DNA of 64,000 bases from Salinibacillus kushneri (GTDB lineage Bacteria > Bacillota > Bacilli > Bacillales > Alkalibacillaceae), in assembly GCF_900111405.1 (NCBI RefSeq), contig NZ_FOHJ01000002.1, positions 251,631 through 315,630 of the forward strand, written 5' to 3'. Numbering within the stretch: the first letter of the stretch is position 1; the number at the start of each line of letters is the position of its first letter. The notes under the pieces are model-generated. The model made no database searches. It saw only the letters and a list, made by a program, of their open reading frames with translations, and was not told where the DNA came from. This document shows positions 54,528-62,601 of this stretch, in pieces. The position numbers and the translations under genes are program-made.

Positions 54528-54610
54528 ACACGTAAAGGATTTATTTTTCATACTATAGGTGAAAAGCCATGTTTTAAGCAATTTTCAACTTCTTTTTTCA
54601 TAATTTAGGG

Positions 54611-54639
54611 TTGAAAAAACCTTCTATATTCTTTATACT
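54611..54639 (+). promoter_or_regulatory. Promoter of the TrpXYZ-like operon
   Basis: TTGAAA (54611-54616), 17-nt spacer, TATACT (54634-54639), about 50 bases before the GTG. No T-box signature (such as AGGGTGGNACCGCG) lies in the short leader. Confidence 0.65.
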
Positions 54640-54688
54640 TTAATACATAAAAGCACAAAAGCGTCAAAGTGCTAAAGGGGGAAGAAAT

Positions 54689-55681
54689 GTGAAAAAGCTT
54701 GGCTTCATTCTATTATTTGGACTACTATTCATAGTTTCTGCGTGTGGCGGAGAGAATTCTGAAGGTGATGGAAATGAGAGTGGTGATGCTGATTATGTAA
54801 TCGGGATTATGCAGCATGTTGAGCATCCATCATTAGATGCAGCCACAGAGGGATTCAAAAAAGCATTAAACGAGTCCAGCCTAAATGTCACTTTTGAAGA
54901 AGAAAATGCACAGGGTGATGTAAAAAATAATCAATCAATAGCTAGTAAATTTGTTGGCGATGATGTCGATTTAATCTTCGCTAATGCTACTCCAAGTGCG
55001 CAAAGTGCAGCGAACGAGACAGCTGATATTCCAGTTGTTTTTACGTCTGTTACAGATCCTGTTGGAGCAGAATTAGTTGAATCCATGGAAAATCCAGGAG
55101 GCAATGTAACAGGGACATCTGATCTTAACTCCGATTCAATTCCTAAGACGTTACACTTAGTCAAGGATATGGGCTATGACACCGTTGGGACCATTTATAA
55201 TGGAGGAGAGCAAAATTCTGTGAAACAGGTTGATTTAATGAAAGAAGCGGCCCAGGATTTAGATATAACGATAGAGGAAGCAAATGCAGCCACCTCAGCG
55301 GATGTTAAACAAGCAGCCGAATCGTTAATTGGTAATGTTGATGCTTTTTATATTATTACTGATAACACGGTTGTTAGTGCGCTGGAATCAGTAATTATGG
55401 TAAGTGAACAGGAAAAGCTGCCATTATTCGTTGGTGAATTAGATTCCGTTGCACGTGGGGGATTTGCAGCATACGGATTTGATTATTCGGATATTGGCTA
55501 CAATGCAGGTCAAAAAGCGGTAGAAATATTAAAAGAAGGAAAGAATCCAGGTGAGATTCCTGCTGAATATCCACAAAATTTGATTTTACATGTGAATGAA
55601 GATGCAGCCAAAAATATGGGCGTAGAAATTCCAGATGAACTAAAAGAACAGGCAGAAATAGTTCAGACACAACAAGAATAA
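54689..55681 (+). CDS. ABC transporter substrate-binding lipoprotein (TrpX-like)
   Basis: 330-aa lipoprotein, lipobox VSAC (Cys19), then an acidic spacer and an ABC_sub_bind (PF04392-type) periplasmic-binding fold: IGIMQHVEHPSLDAATEGF, FANATPSAQSAANETADIPV, SVTDPVGAELVE, GFDYSDIGYNAGQKAVEIL. The pneumococcal relative TrpX belongs to a tryptophan uptake system, but substrates vary and this one is unproven. GTG start behind GGGGGAAG. First of three genes with permease and ATPase. Confidence 0.88.
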   Translation: MKKLGFILLFGLLFIVSACGGENSEGDGNESGDADYVIGIMQHVEHPSLDAATEGFKKALNESSLNVTFEEENAQGDVKNNQSIASKFVGDDVDLIFANATPSAQSAANETADIPVVFTSVTDPVGAELVESMENPGGNVTGTSDLNSDSIPKTLHLVKDMGYDTVGTIYNGGEQNSVKQVDLMKEAAQDLDITIEEANAATSADVKQAAESLIGNVDAFYIITDNTVVSALESVIMVSEQEKLPLFVGELDSVARGGFAAYGFDYSDIGYNAGQKAVEILKEGKNPGEIPAEYPQNLILHVNEDAAKNMGVEIPDELKEQAEIVQTQQE

Positions 55682-55694
55682 AGGGTGAAACATT

Positions 55695-56705
55695 ATGATT
55701 GATGCACTATACGGTGCGTTAGAATCCGGCCTTATCTATGCTTTAATGGCATTAGGCGTTTATTTAACATTTCGAGTACTAGATTTTCCTGACTTGACAG
55801 TTGATGGTAGCTTTGTAACTGGTGGAGCGGTCAGTGCAATCTTAATCGTAAACGGAGCGAACCCCTTCTTAGCTACTATGCTGGGAGGGGTAGCCGGCTT
55901 TTTAGCTGGGTGTGTAACAGGTTTATTGCATACAAAGGGAAACATAAATCCGCTTCTATCTGGCATTTTAATGATGACTGGCTTATATTCCGTTAACTTA
56001 CGGATTATGGGGCAAGCCAATATTCCACTATTGAATGAGTCTACGATTTTTTCGATTATCGGAAGCTGGTGGGAGAGTATAAATGCAGATGCGATTCTGC
56101 TTAAGCCTTTTACGGCGATCGGAATCGAAAATTATGCTCCAGATGGCTTTTTAGTCATCATTAGTATGCTTATCGTTGTGATTTTTATTAAATTGATTAC
56201 TGATTGGCTGTTACAAACAGAAGCTGGATTAGCCCTAAGAGCAACAGGAGATAACATTCGTATGGCTCGAAGCTTATCAGCTAATACGAATCGTTACATT
56301 GTAATGGGTTTAGGCCTTTCCAATGGTCTTGTTGGTCTTAGTGGTGCTTTAATTGTTCAATACAATGGATTTAGTGATGTAAATCTTGGTGTAGGGATGA
56401 TTGTTGTAGGATTGGCATCCGTTATTATTGGGGAAGGTTTATTTGGTACCAAAAAAATTGTTCGTACCACACTAGCTGTGATGCTTGGTGCTATTGTTTA
56501 TCGAATGATTATAGCCTTAGCATTACGAGTCGATTTTGTCGATGCCAGTGATATGAAATTAATTACTTCGCTTATCGTTATCGGCGCACTGGTCATTCCA
56601 TATTGGTGGAAGCAGATCAAAGAAAATAAAAAACGCCATTCGAAGCGAAAAAGATTAAATGAAAATTTGGGGGCGAATGAACATGCTTCAACTAAATCAG
56701 ATTGA
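55695..56705 (+). CDS. ABC transporter permease, TrpY-like
   Basis: 336-aa permease of the branched-chain amino acid/ribose type (BPD_transp_2) with eight to ten hydrophobic segments. LTFRVLDFPDLTVDGSF and the conserved coupling segment ALRATGDNIRMARSLSANT (about residue 183) are typical of the TrpY group. C-terminus is basic (KENKKRHSKRKRLNE). Starts 14 nt after the binding protein and overlaps the ATPase by 23 nt. Confidence 0.88.
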   Translation: MIDALYGALESGLIYALMALGVYLTFRVLDFPDLTVDGSFVTGGAVSAILIVNGANPFLATMLGGVAGFLAGCVTGLLHTKGNINPLLSGILMMTGLYSVNLRIMGQANIPLLNESTIFSIIGSWWESINADAILLKPFTAIGIENYAPDGFLVIISMLIVVIFIKLITDWLLQTEAGLALRATGDNIRMARSLSANTNRYIVMGLGLSNGLVGLSGALIVQYNGFSDVNLGVGMIVVGLASVIIGEGLFGTKKIVRTTLAVMLGAIVYRMIIALALRVDFVDASDMKLITSLIVIGALVIPYWWKQIKENKKRHSKRKRLNENLGANEHASTKSD

Positions 56706-57480
56706 AAAAGTCTTCTATGAAGGTACCCCTGATGAGAGAAAAGCACTCCAAGGCGTAGATTTAACATTAAAAGAGGGAGATTTTGTCACAGTCATCGGGA
56801 GTAATGGAGCAGGAAAGTCGACCTTATTAAATATTATTGCGGGTGTACTATTTCCTGATTTCGGAGCGGTATCGATTGATAACAAAGAGGTCACCTTTAT
56901 CCCGGAACAAAAAAGGTCTAAATGGATTGGCCGAGTCTTTCAGGATCCAATGGCTGGTACGGCTCCAAATATGACTATCGAAGAAAACTTAGGATTGGCT
57001 TTAGGTCGTACGAAAAACAGATCGATTCTAAGAGGGGTTAATGCCAAAAGACGGGAGGAATTTCAAGAATTACTCTCTTCTATTGATATAGGATTAGAGG
57101 ATCGACTTAATACAAAGGTTGGTCTATTATCGGGCGGGGAACGTCAGGCTTTATCCCTGCTTATGGCAACCTTTACCAAGCCACGCATTCTATTACTTGA
57201 TGAGCATACTGCAGCTCTGGATCCAGCCCGACAGGAGTTAATTACGAATATCACAAAAGAACTGGTGAAGAAGCACCAGCTAACCACCTTAATGGTTACT
57301 CACCAGATGGATCAGGCTATTGAACTGGGGAATCGTCTGTTTATGATGGATGAAGGGCAAATTATTTTTGATGCAGATGAGGAACAAAAGGCAGGCTTGA
57401 CTGTTGAAGACTTAATTCAAGAATTCCAGAAAATCAGGGGCAAAAAATTTGATAATGATCGTGCCGTGCTATCAAGTTAA
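56683..57480 (+). CDS. ABC transporter ATPase, TrpZ-like
   Basis: 265 aa. Walker A GSNGAGKST, signature LLSGGERQALSLLMA, Walker B ILLLDEHTAALDP (His in place of the usual Pro after Glu, typical of this subfamily), switch VTHQMDQA. ATG 56683 lies 9 nt after GGGGG; earlier in-frame ATG codons are too close to it. Overlap with the permease indicates coupling. Confidence 0.9.
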   Translation: MLQLNQIEKVFYEGTPDERKALQGVDLTLKEGDFVTVIGSNGAGKSTLLNIIAGVLFPDFGAVSIDNKEVTFIPEQKRSKWIGRVFQDPMAGTAPNMTIEENLGLALGRTKNRSILRGVNAKRREEFQELLSSIDIGLEDRLNTKVGLLSGGERQALSLLMATFTKPRILLLDEHTAALDPARQELITNITKELVKKHQLTTLMVTHQMDQAIELGNRLFMMDEGQIIFDADEEQKAGLTVEDLIQEFQKIRGKKFDNDRAVLSS

Positions 57481-57502
57481 TCCTGGTTAAAAGGGTTATA
57501 TA

Positions 57503-57541
57503 GAAACAAGGTCAGTGGAAGTAGTCTCTGACCTTGTTTCT
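57503..57541. terminator. Hairpin between convergent genes
   Basis: GAAACAAGGTCAG / CTGACCTTGTTTC perfect 13-bp stem with a 12-nt loop; no long T-run, but located between convergent stops. Confidence 0.7.
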
Positions 57542-57552
57542 GGATTAATTGA

Positions 57553-58140
57553 TTAATCTATCATTCCTATAATACGATTGGATATCTCTTCCTTATTAAA
57601 CCCCTCACCCATTGGAAACTTTTCTACAAGTTGATTATCTTCATTTAATAAGTATGAAAAGGATGTGTGGGTAATGAAGTCTGTTCCGTTGTCGTTAAAT
57701 AAAAAGCGAAATGGTTCTGCAACTTTTTCAGTATCCTCCAGACTTCCTCTTAGAAAAATCCAGCCTTCGTTTTGTTTAATTCCATGTCGCCTCATATAAT
57801 CTGTTAAGTCCTGTTTCGTGTCATTTTCCGGATCAATTGTAATCGAAATAAACTCTACTTCGTCATGAAATATACCATCTTCTTCAAACTGCTTCTTTAA
57901 GTGCATCATACGTTGTGTCGTAAGTGGACAAACATCCGGGCACTTAGCGTAGAAGAATTCTACCAGTCTTACTTTTGGCTCCATATCCTGAAATGAGTAG
58001 TTTTCCCCTGAAACAGATTCCATCGTTACATCCTCTGGAAGTTTGATTCCTGTATCTCGCCAAAATTCAAGGTACATAATCCCTAACCCTATACCCATTG
58101 CAAGAATAGTGGCAAACAGAGCATAATACGTTTTCCTCAT
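57553..58140 (-). CDS. Sco1/SenC-family copper chaperone
   Basis: 195 aa: one N-terminal membrane helix (ALFATILAMGIGLGIMYL), then a thioredoxin-fold domain with the copper-binding CPDVCP pair in YAKCPDVCPLT and the distal His in DFITHTSFSYLL. Sco proteins deliver copper to cytochrome oxidase; YpmQ is the B. subtilis counterpart. ATG 58140 lies 8 nt after GGAGG; the ATG 6 nt upstream is too close. Confidence 0.88.
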   Translation of the reverse strand: MRKTYYALFATILAMGIGLGIMYLEFWRDTGIKLPEDVTMESVSGENYSFQDMEPKVRLVEFFYAKCPDVCPLTTQRMMHLKKQFEEDGIFHDEVEFISITIDPENDTKQDLTDYMRRHGIKQNEGWIFLRGSLEDTEKVAEPFRFLFNDNGTDFITHTSFSYLLNEDNQLVEKFPMGEGFNKEEISNRIIGMID

Positions 58141-58348
58141 CCCCATCGCCTCCCAAAATCTAAATCAATTAAATAAGATTCCATATAGTTTCATAATAGT
58201 TGAAACCAAAATGAGTAAGGGAGAGATGTGTGAAGAAACTTCGACGATTGTTTATCTGTTTTGTGACGAATCTCATAGATTCTGCAAAAACTTAAAAATT
58301 GATTTTTAAACAAAACTTAACCCGGAAAATTAAAATATAGTTCATGAG

Positions 58349-58382
58349 AAAAATGATTTTTGCTGTTAAAAAATGCTGTTTT
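58349..58382 (+). promoter_or_regulatory. ComK box upstream of comK
   Basis: Two AT-boxes of exact form AAAA-N5-TTTT (58349-58361 with spacer ATGAT; 58370-58382 with TGCTG) are separated by 8 bp, the preferred spacing for dimer-pair binding of ComK. Located about 90 bases before the comK start, as needed for autoactivation. Confidence 0.8.
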
Positions 58383-58468
58383 TTTAAATATGCTTTCTTT
58401 TATTCATATATCAATTTTCTTAATATTATGCTATATTATGGATATAAATAGGAGAAAGGAATGATAAA

Positions 58469-58702
58469 GTGAAACCATTAAAGAAAACAGAATACGAGAT
58501 TTCCCCCTTTACGTTGGCTATCGTTCCGGAATTTTTGGAAAATGGAATGACTGGTTCGATAGCGTTGGAAGAGAAAAATGAGTACAGTATACGACAGTCT
58601 CCTCGCAAATTGATTGATGAGGCATGTAAGTACTTTGGATCTAGTTTGAGAGGTTTCGGGGTTATGGAGATACTAAAAACTAATGAAATTCTACGTTTTT
58701 AA
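58469..58702 (+). pseudogene. comK: comK, 5' part, interrupted by the prophage
   Basis: The first ~57 codons encode the N-terminal part of competence transcription factor ComK: YEISPFTLAIVPEF, IRQSPRKLIDEACKYFGSS, matching the family up to the F-G-S-S region where intact ComK goes on for another ~130 residues. The frame then runs 20 codons into phage DNA and stops at 58700-58702. GTG start after AAAGGA. The truncated product lacks the DNA-binding and C-terminal parts. The rest of comK should lie beyond the right end of the prophage. Confidence 0.88.
58637..58639. other. Predicted attL crossover core GGA
   Basis: GGA is codon 57 of comK (Gly in FGSS). Listeria phage A118, also a serine-integrase phage, inserts in comK with a 3-bp GGA core at the equivalent Gly. 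The exact bases exchanged are inferred and need the right-hand junction. Confidence 0.6.
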
Positions 58703-60119
58703 CGTATAATTTATTGTCTTCATCATAATCATAATCAATCTTTTTTACTACTAATTGAACGAGGTTTTTCTTTTTTTGTTCATCAAGTTCTTTCCAATTT
58801 GTATTGAAATTTTTCAAGATTCTTTTTAACTCCTGATTATCCATAGCTGTTTCTTCCTCGACTTGTAAATTTTGAAGTACTTCCCTAGCTTCTTCTTCAA
58901 TTTGGTTTTCTTCTCTCATTCTTTTCTCAAAGTCAGAATCGCTCATTCCCAAGTTATTCGCCCAAGCATATTGCCATTTCTTCTTGCGCTTTTCAACTTC
59001 TTTTAAATCTTTCTCAGCTTGCTTGATTTCAGCAGCACGATCTTTCAATTTAATATTCTGATTAGAAATTTGATCGGCTTCTTGAGAAAAAACGGCATGA
59101 TTCATAAATTCCATAAAGGCTTTGTTAAGGTTCTTTTCGGATATGGACTTAGAGCCTGTACATTGACCACTTTTCTTATGTAAGCAACGATAATTCTTGT
59201 AATCTACTTTTTCACCTCTGGCGTTGTTCACATAAACCCTATAACCAACCATTGGGTATCCACATTTTAAACATTTGATTTTACCAGAAAAAATATAATC
59301 GCTTGATACATTAACAGGGGATAAGGTTCTACGTCTTTCTATGGTTTGTTGAACTTTTTCAAAAGTTGCTTTATCAATGATTGCCGGATGCGCATCCTCT
59401 ATTTTAATTTCGTTTTCTGTTCCCCTTAGCCATGTAGCTGTGCCTTTGTAGAGAGGATTTTTTAAAATCTGGATTAATGGTTTATCGTTCCAGGTATTTC
59501 CGTCCCTGGTCCTTATATTTCGAGCGTTTAAATATTTGCATATCGCATTGGCCCCTTTTCCATTTAGATAGAGATCAAAAATTAATCGTAGCGTTTCAGT
59601 CTCATCTTCTCTAATTGTTAATATTCCATCCTTAAGATTATAACCAAACGGACGTTGATTGTGCGTATATTTACCTTGCCTAGCCTTTTCTTGAAGGCCC
59701 ATACTAATACGTTCGGCCATATTCTCACGTTCCCATTGGGCAAGAGCTGCAACTAACGTAATAAACAATCGTCCCATAGCGGTAGTTGTATCATATACTT
59801 CTGTAGCAGACTTAAATTTACAATCATATTTCTCAAAAGTATCCAATAGCTTGTACAAATCTAGTACGGATCTAGTTAGTCGGTCCAACCGGTAAACTAG
59901 GACACATTCTATTTCCCTAGTCTCTATGTCCTTTAACATTCGTTTAAGTTCAGGTCTGTTCGTATCCTTTGCTGATATGCCCTCATCAACGTAAAAACCC
60001 ACCACGTCCCAATTCTGTGCAATACAATATGCTTGTAGTCTTTCACGTTGAGCTGATATTGAATAACCCTCACTCGCTTGCTCCTCAGTACTAACGCGTA
60101 TATAAATTCCTGTTTTCAT
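58680..60119 (-). CDS. int: Large serine integrase
   Basis: 479-aa site-specific recombinase. N-terminal catalytic resolvase domain with the nucleophile Ser in YIRVSTEEQASEGYS (Ser10) and Arg residues in YRLDRLTRS; recombinase domain from about residue 160 (RPFGYNLKDG); zinc ribbon with CLKCGYPM and YRCLHKKSGQC; long coiled coil (about 345-440), the element that controls directionality. The stop lies about 40 bp from the proposed attL core, as expected for an integrated serine-integrase phage. Confidence 0.95.
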   Translation of the reverse strand: MKTGIYIRVSTEEQASEGYSISAQRERLQAYCIAQNWDVVGFYVDEGISAKDTNRPELKRMLKDIETREIECVLVYRLDRLTRSVLDLYKLLDTFEKYDCKFKSATEVYDTTTAMGRLFITLVAALAQWERENMAERISMGLQEKARQGKYTHNQRPFGYNLKDGILTIREDETETLRLIFDLYLNGKGANAICKYLNARNIRTRDGNTWNDKPLIQILKNPLYKGTATWLRGTENEIKIEDAHPAIIDKATFEKVQQTIERRRTLSPVNVSSDYIFSGKIKCLKCGYPMVGYRVYVNNARGEKVDYKNYRCLHKKSGQCTGSKSISEKNLNKAFMEFMNHAVFSQEADQISNQNIKLKDRAAEIKQAEKDLKEVEKRKKKWQYAWANNLGMSDSDFEKRMREENQIEEEAREVLQNLQVEEETAMDNQELKRILKNFNTNWKELDEQKKKNLVQLVVKKIDYDYDEDNKLYVKNVEFH

Positions 60120-60139
60120 TTTTTACACCCCATCTAACA

Positions 60140-60637
60140 TCATCTTAAAAGATAAGAGGATTGCATATTGGTAGTTTTTCTGTTAATTTTATTCAATCTG
60201 TCTCGGCACAAATCTTCTGTTACCTCGAAATCTTGTGCAAGGGTAGATATGATTCCCGGATTTTCAAAATCATATTGCTTAATCATGTGATAGGGTAGAG
60301 CGGCATATAGAGTAAAATGATTAGCATCCCATTCTTGAAGCTCTCTAAACGATTCAGGCATCATTGTTTGATGCCCAGTGTGTCTTAATATATGACATAG
60401 TTCATGAAAGAATTGTTCTCTTTGTTCCTCTTGACTACAACGTTTGTCCAAAACAATCGCTTTGTAACGGCCAACAATATCAAAGCGAGCCGGAACTTCT
60501 TTTTGATGAATAAAAATTCTGTAAGTCTGTGCAATTTTTTCAATTTTAAGATCCATGGGGGAATCAATATAATTTCGAATGTACCAATTTGAAACCCAAT
60601 CTTCTAATGCGGTTGTTGCATAGTTATTTAGTGCCAT
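60140..60637 (-). CDS. ImmA/IrrE-type metallopeptidase
   Basis: 165-aa zinc peptidase with the HExxH motif in REQFFHELCHILRHTG (about residue 79) and a downstream Glu in LQEWDANHFTLYAALP. In ICEBs1 and phi105 such peptidases cleave the neighbouring repressor to induce the element. Here the repressor lies on the same strand, separated by the HEPN-like gene and a broken ORF. Role by family and context. Confidence 0.9.
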   Translation of the reverse strand: MALNNYATTALEDWVSNWYIRNYIDSPMDLKIEKIAQTYRIFIHQKEVPARFDIVGRYKAIVLDKRCSQEEQREQFFHELCHILRHTGHQTMMPESFRELQEWDANHFTLYAALPYHMIKQYDFENPGIISTLAQDFEVTEDLCRDRLNKINRKTTNMQSSYLLR

Positions 60638-60767
60638 AATGTCACCATCCTTTTCCTAATTATACGAACAATTGTTCGTTTTTACAATAAAAAAGAAAAT
60701 GTCCAATTTGTGGACATTTCATTATTAACCGTAGTAAGATAAATGGATAAGAAGAGGTATGGATTAT

Positions 60768-60975
60768 ATGAATAAAATAGAATTTTACCAATGATCAGTT
60801 GGCTGTAATTTATAGAGCTGTTCATTTTGCAAAAATGGATTATGAGTCTGTAGATATAAATGGGTACCTTGGTAATATAACTAGAGATATTCTTCATCAA
60901 ATTGAAAAACATAATATTAAAGTTGAAGAAGATCCGTTTTATGCTAGTGAAAAAATATCACAGTGTCCATGGTGA
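60768..60975 (+). pseudogene. Frameshifted small ORF between the peptidase and HEPN-like genes
   Basis: ATG 60768 after AGAGG starts MNKIEF, then stops at 60792. Dropping one T from the TTTT run at 60783-60786 joins it to an open frame of 62 codons (TNDQLAVIYRAVHFAKMDY ... EKISQCPW) ending at 60975, giving a protein of about 68 residues. The stop abuts the HEPN-like stop on the other strand. Either a decayed gene or a sequencing error in the T run. Product not recognised. Confidence 0.55.
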
Positions 60976-61944
60976 TTATTTTTGTTCTAAATATTCAAAA
61001 GCTATGGCGTTAATCACATTTAACATGAAATGGCAATCCTCTTTTAAAGCGATACCTGGGCTTGTGTGAGATGCCATATTTCTCATTTTATAGGCCACCT
61101 CTAGTCTATTATTATCTCTTCGGGAAATAATCTCTTTACTCATTAGCGAATCTTTTAATTTTCCTAATTGAGTCTCACCTGATTTTGGAGTTTTTCCGTC
61201 ATGCAGTTCTAAAACTTTTATACACACCGTTTCTAAAACAACTCCTAGTGTTGCAGCACAAGGCAAAAACAAGTTTTCGTGGTACGCGGCCATCGCTTGA
61301 TCTAATTGATATGAAAAGTCATCGTCATTAACTAACTCAATAAGTGGTTTTAAGTCTATTATAGAAAAAGGGAATTTATACGCATCTTTAGCAAAATAAC
61401 TTAGTTTGGTATTATTCACGCTTTTAAATTCTGATACTTCATCACGAATCGTATTTATTATATTACTTCTAATACTGTGAGTAGACATGAACCGATCAGG
61501 AATTACTGTGTTGTAAAGTATACTTAAATCCTTATCTCTATTAGTATAAAAATCAGAAAAATCCATAATAATTTGAGAAGGATGGTAACCATGCTTGGGT
61601 AAAACAACTGAGTTGAAAAAGATTTCTTTATTATCATAACTGTCTACATCCATTAAATCATCATGACCAAGCGGTATTACTCGTTCATGTCGTTTACCGG
61701 GAGTAGATAAAAGAAAAACTTGGCATGCTGTTGAAAAATCAAACTCATACGGAACAATGAACAAAATTACTGAACAGTTGTCTGGATTTAAAAGTCTAAA
61801 TGGTTCAGGATTATGTTCTAAATTAGTCTTATTAAACGTTTTTAAACGTTCTGTATACAGTTTTCTTATTTCACCTTCTATTTTTATAGTGTTATTTAAA
61901 AAAACTTGAAATTTTGATTCGTTATTCAAACCTTTGTAATCCAT
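60976..61944 (-). CDS. HEPN-like (DUF4145-type) protein of the lysogeny module
   Basis: 322 aa. The first ~200 residues are an unrecognised soluble domain. The C-terminal ~100 form a helical domain with LPCAATLGVVLETVCIKVLE and, at about residues 288-293, RNMASH, the Rx4H motif of HEPN ribonuclease/toxin domains; the arrangement resembles DUF4145. GGAGGAG lies 8 nt before the ATG. Placed between repressor and peptidase, where phages often carry superinfection-exclusion or abortive-infection genes. Function is inference. Confidence 0.65.
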   Translation of the reverse strand: MDYKGLNNESKFQVFLNNTIKIEGEIRKLYTERLKTFNKTNLEHNPEPFRLLNPDNCSVILFIVPYEFDFSTACQVFLLSTPGKRHERVIPLGHDDLMDVDSYDNKEIFFNSVVLPKHGYHPSQIIMDFSDFYTNRDKDLSILYNTVIPDRFMSTHSIRSNIINTIRDEVSEFKSVNNTKLSYFAKDAYKFPFSIIDLKPLIELVNDDDFSYQLDQAMAAYHENLFLPCAATLGVVLETVCIKVLELHDGKTPKSGETQLGKLKDSLMSKEIISRRDNNRLEVAYKMRNMASHTSPGIALKEDCHFMLNVINAIAFEYLEQK

Positions 61945-62024
61945 TCCAAAACTCCTCCAATGATAAAAAACACCTAAACATACTTTAGCTTGTCTAGATG
62001 TTAATACCTTATAATATTAATTAT

Positions 62025-62453
62025 TTACCCGAAGAAGGAATCATCGTTATTATTTTGTTCTTCTTTGTTTTTCTTCCTCGCCTGCTCCGTAATAAACTGA
62101 AAATAACTCTCTAGCTGCTTAATCTCCTCTGCCCCCATGTTTCTCCATTTCTCTATATCGAAGAAACCGGATTGGTCGATACCATATTCTTTAACCAGGC
62201 GATTGATTTCAGCCAATGAATCAAAATCATGATTCCTATCATATGTTGGTTGGTTAGATTCTCCTGTTAAATAGTCCATCGAGACTCCATATTTATTAGA
62301 TAACTTTTTAAGTATCTCTATAGAAGGTTCGTTTCGCCCCTGTTCGTAATAACCATAACCACTTTCCGTGATACCTAAGTAATCCGCAACATCTTTTTGT
62401 GTAAGTTTATTTTTCTTTCTTAGTTCTTTTAATCTTATACTTACATCTACCAT
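62025..62453 (-). CDS. CI/ImmR-type phage repressor
   Basis: 142 aa. XRE helix-turn-helix over residues ~5-60 (RLKELRKKNKLTQKDVADYL, ESGYGYYEQGRNEPS), then a short helical C-terminal part with no S24 autoprotease domain, so RecA-type self-cleavage is unlikely and ImmA-type cleavage is the natural alternative. ATG 62453 after AAGGATGA; the frame extends upstream through the operator region without a ribosome site. Likely ligand sites: the CAAC-N5-GTTG array. Confidence 0.88.
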   Translation of the reverse strand: MVDVSIRLKELRKKNKLTQKDVADYLGITESGYGYYEQGRNEPSIEILKKLSNKYGVSMDYLTGESNQPTYDRNHDFDSLAEINRLVKEYGIDQSGFFDIEKWRNMGAEEIKQLESYFQFITEQARKKNKEEQNNNDDSFFG

Positions 62454-62494
62454 CTCTCGATCATCCTTTATACTAGCGTAACTATATTGTACAA

Positions 62495-62523
62495 CATATA
62501 GTTGGGCATTTATATTAATACAA
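62495..62523 (-). promoter_or_regulatory. Leftward (repressor) promoter
   Basis: Minus strand TTGTAT (62523-62518), 17-nt spacer, TATATG (62500-62495). Both elements overlap operator dyads, allowing autoregulation by the repressor. Confidence 0.5.
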
Positions 62524-62542
62524 CGAAAAATTGTAAAAAATG

Positions 62543-62571
62543 TTGACAACAACAAAATGTTGGGTTAAGAT
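62543..62571 (+). promoter_or_regulatory. Rightward (early) promoter
   Basis: TTGACA (62543-62548), 17-nt spacer, TAAGAT (62566-62571), with an operator dyad inside the spacer and another just downstream. Confidence 0.75.
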
Positions 62572-62601
62572 AAAAACAACAAAACGTTGGGAGGTGACTT
62601 C

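Larger units (their letters stand above)
62492..62589. promoter_or_regulatory. Phage operator array CAAC-N5-GTTG
   Basis: Four dyads at 62492-62504, 62521-62533 (right half ATTG), 62550-62562 and 62577-62589, start-to-start spacings 29, 29 and 27 bp, so nearly on one face of the helix. They overlap the rightward promoter spacer, the cro ribosome site, and the -35/-10 of a leftward promoter. A fifth perfect site is at 62826-62838. Confidence 0.8.

Noticed and set aside
54640-54688. T-box or other riboswitch in front of the TrpXYZ-like operon
   Set aside because: The leader after the promoter is only about 45 bases and has no T-box signature.
60682-60912. 76-codon minus-strand frame between peptidase and HEPN-like genes
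   Set aside because: Hydrophobic shadow of the frameshifted plus-strand ORF, without a ribosome site.
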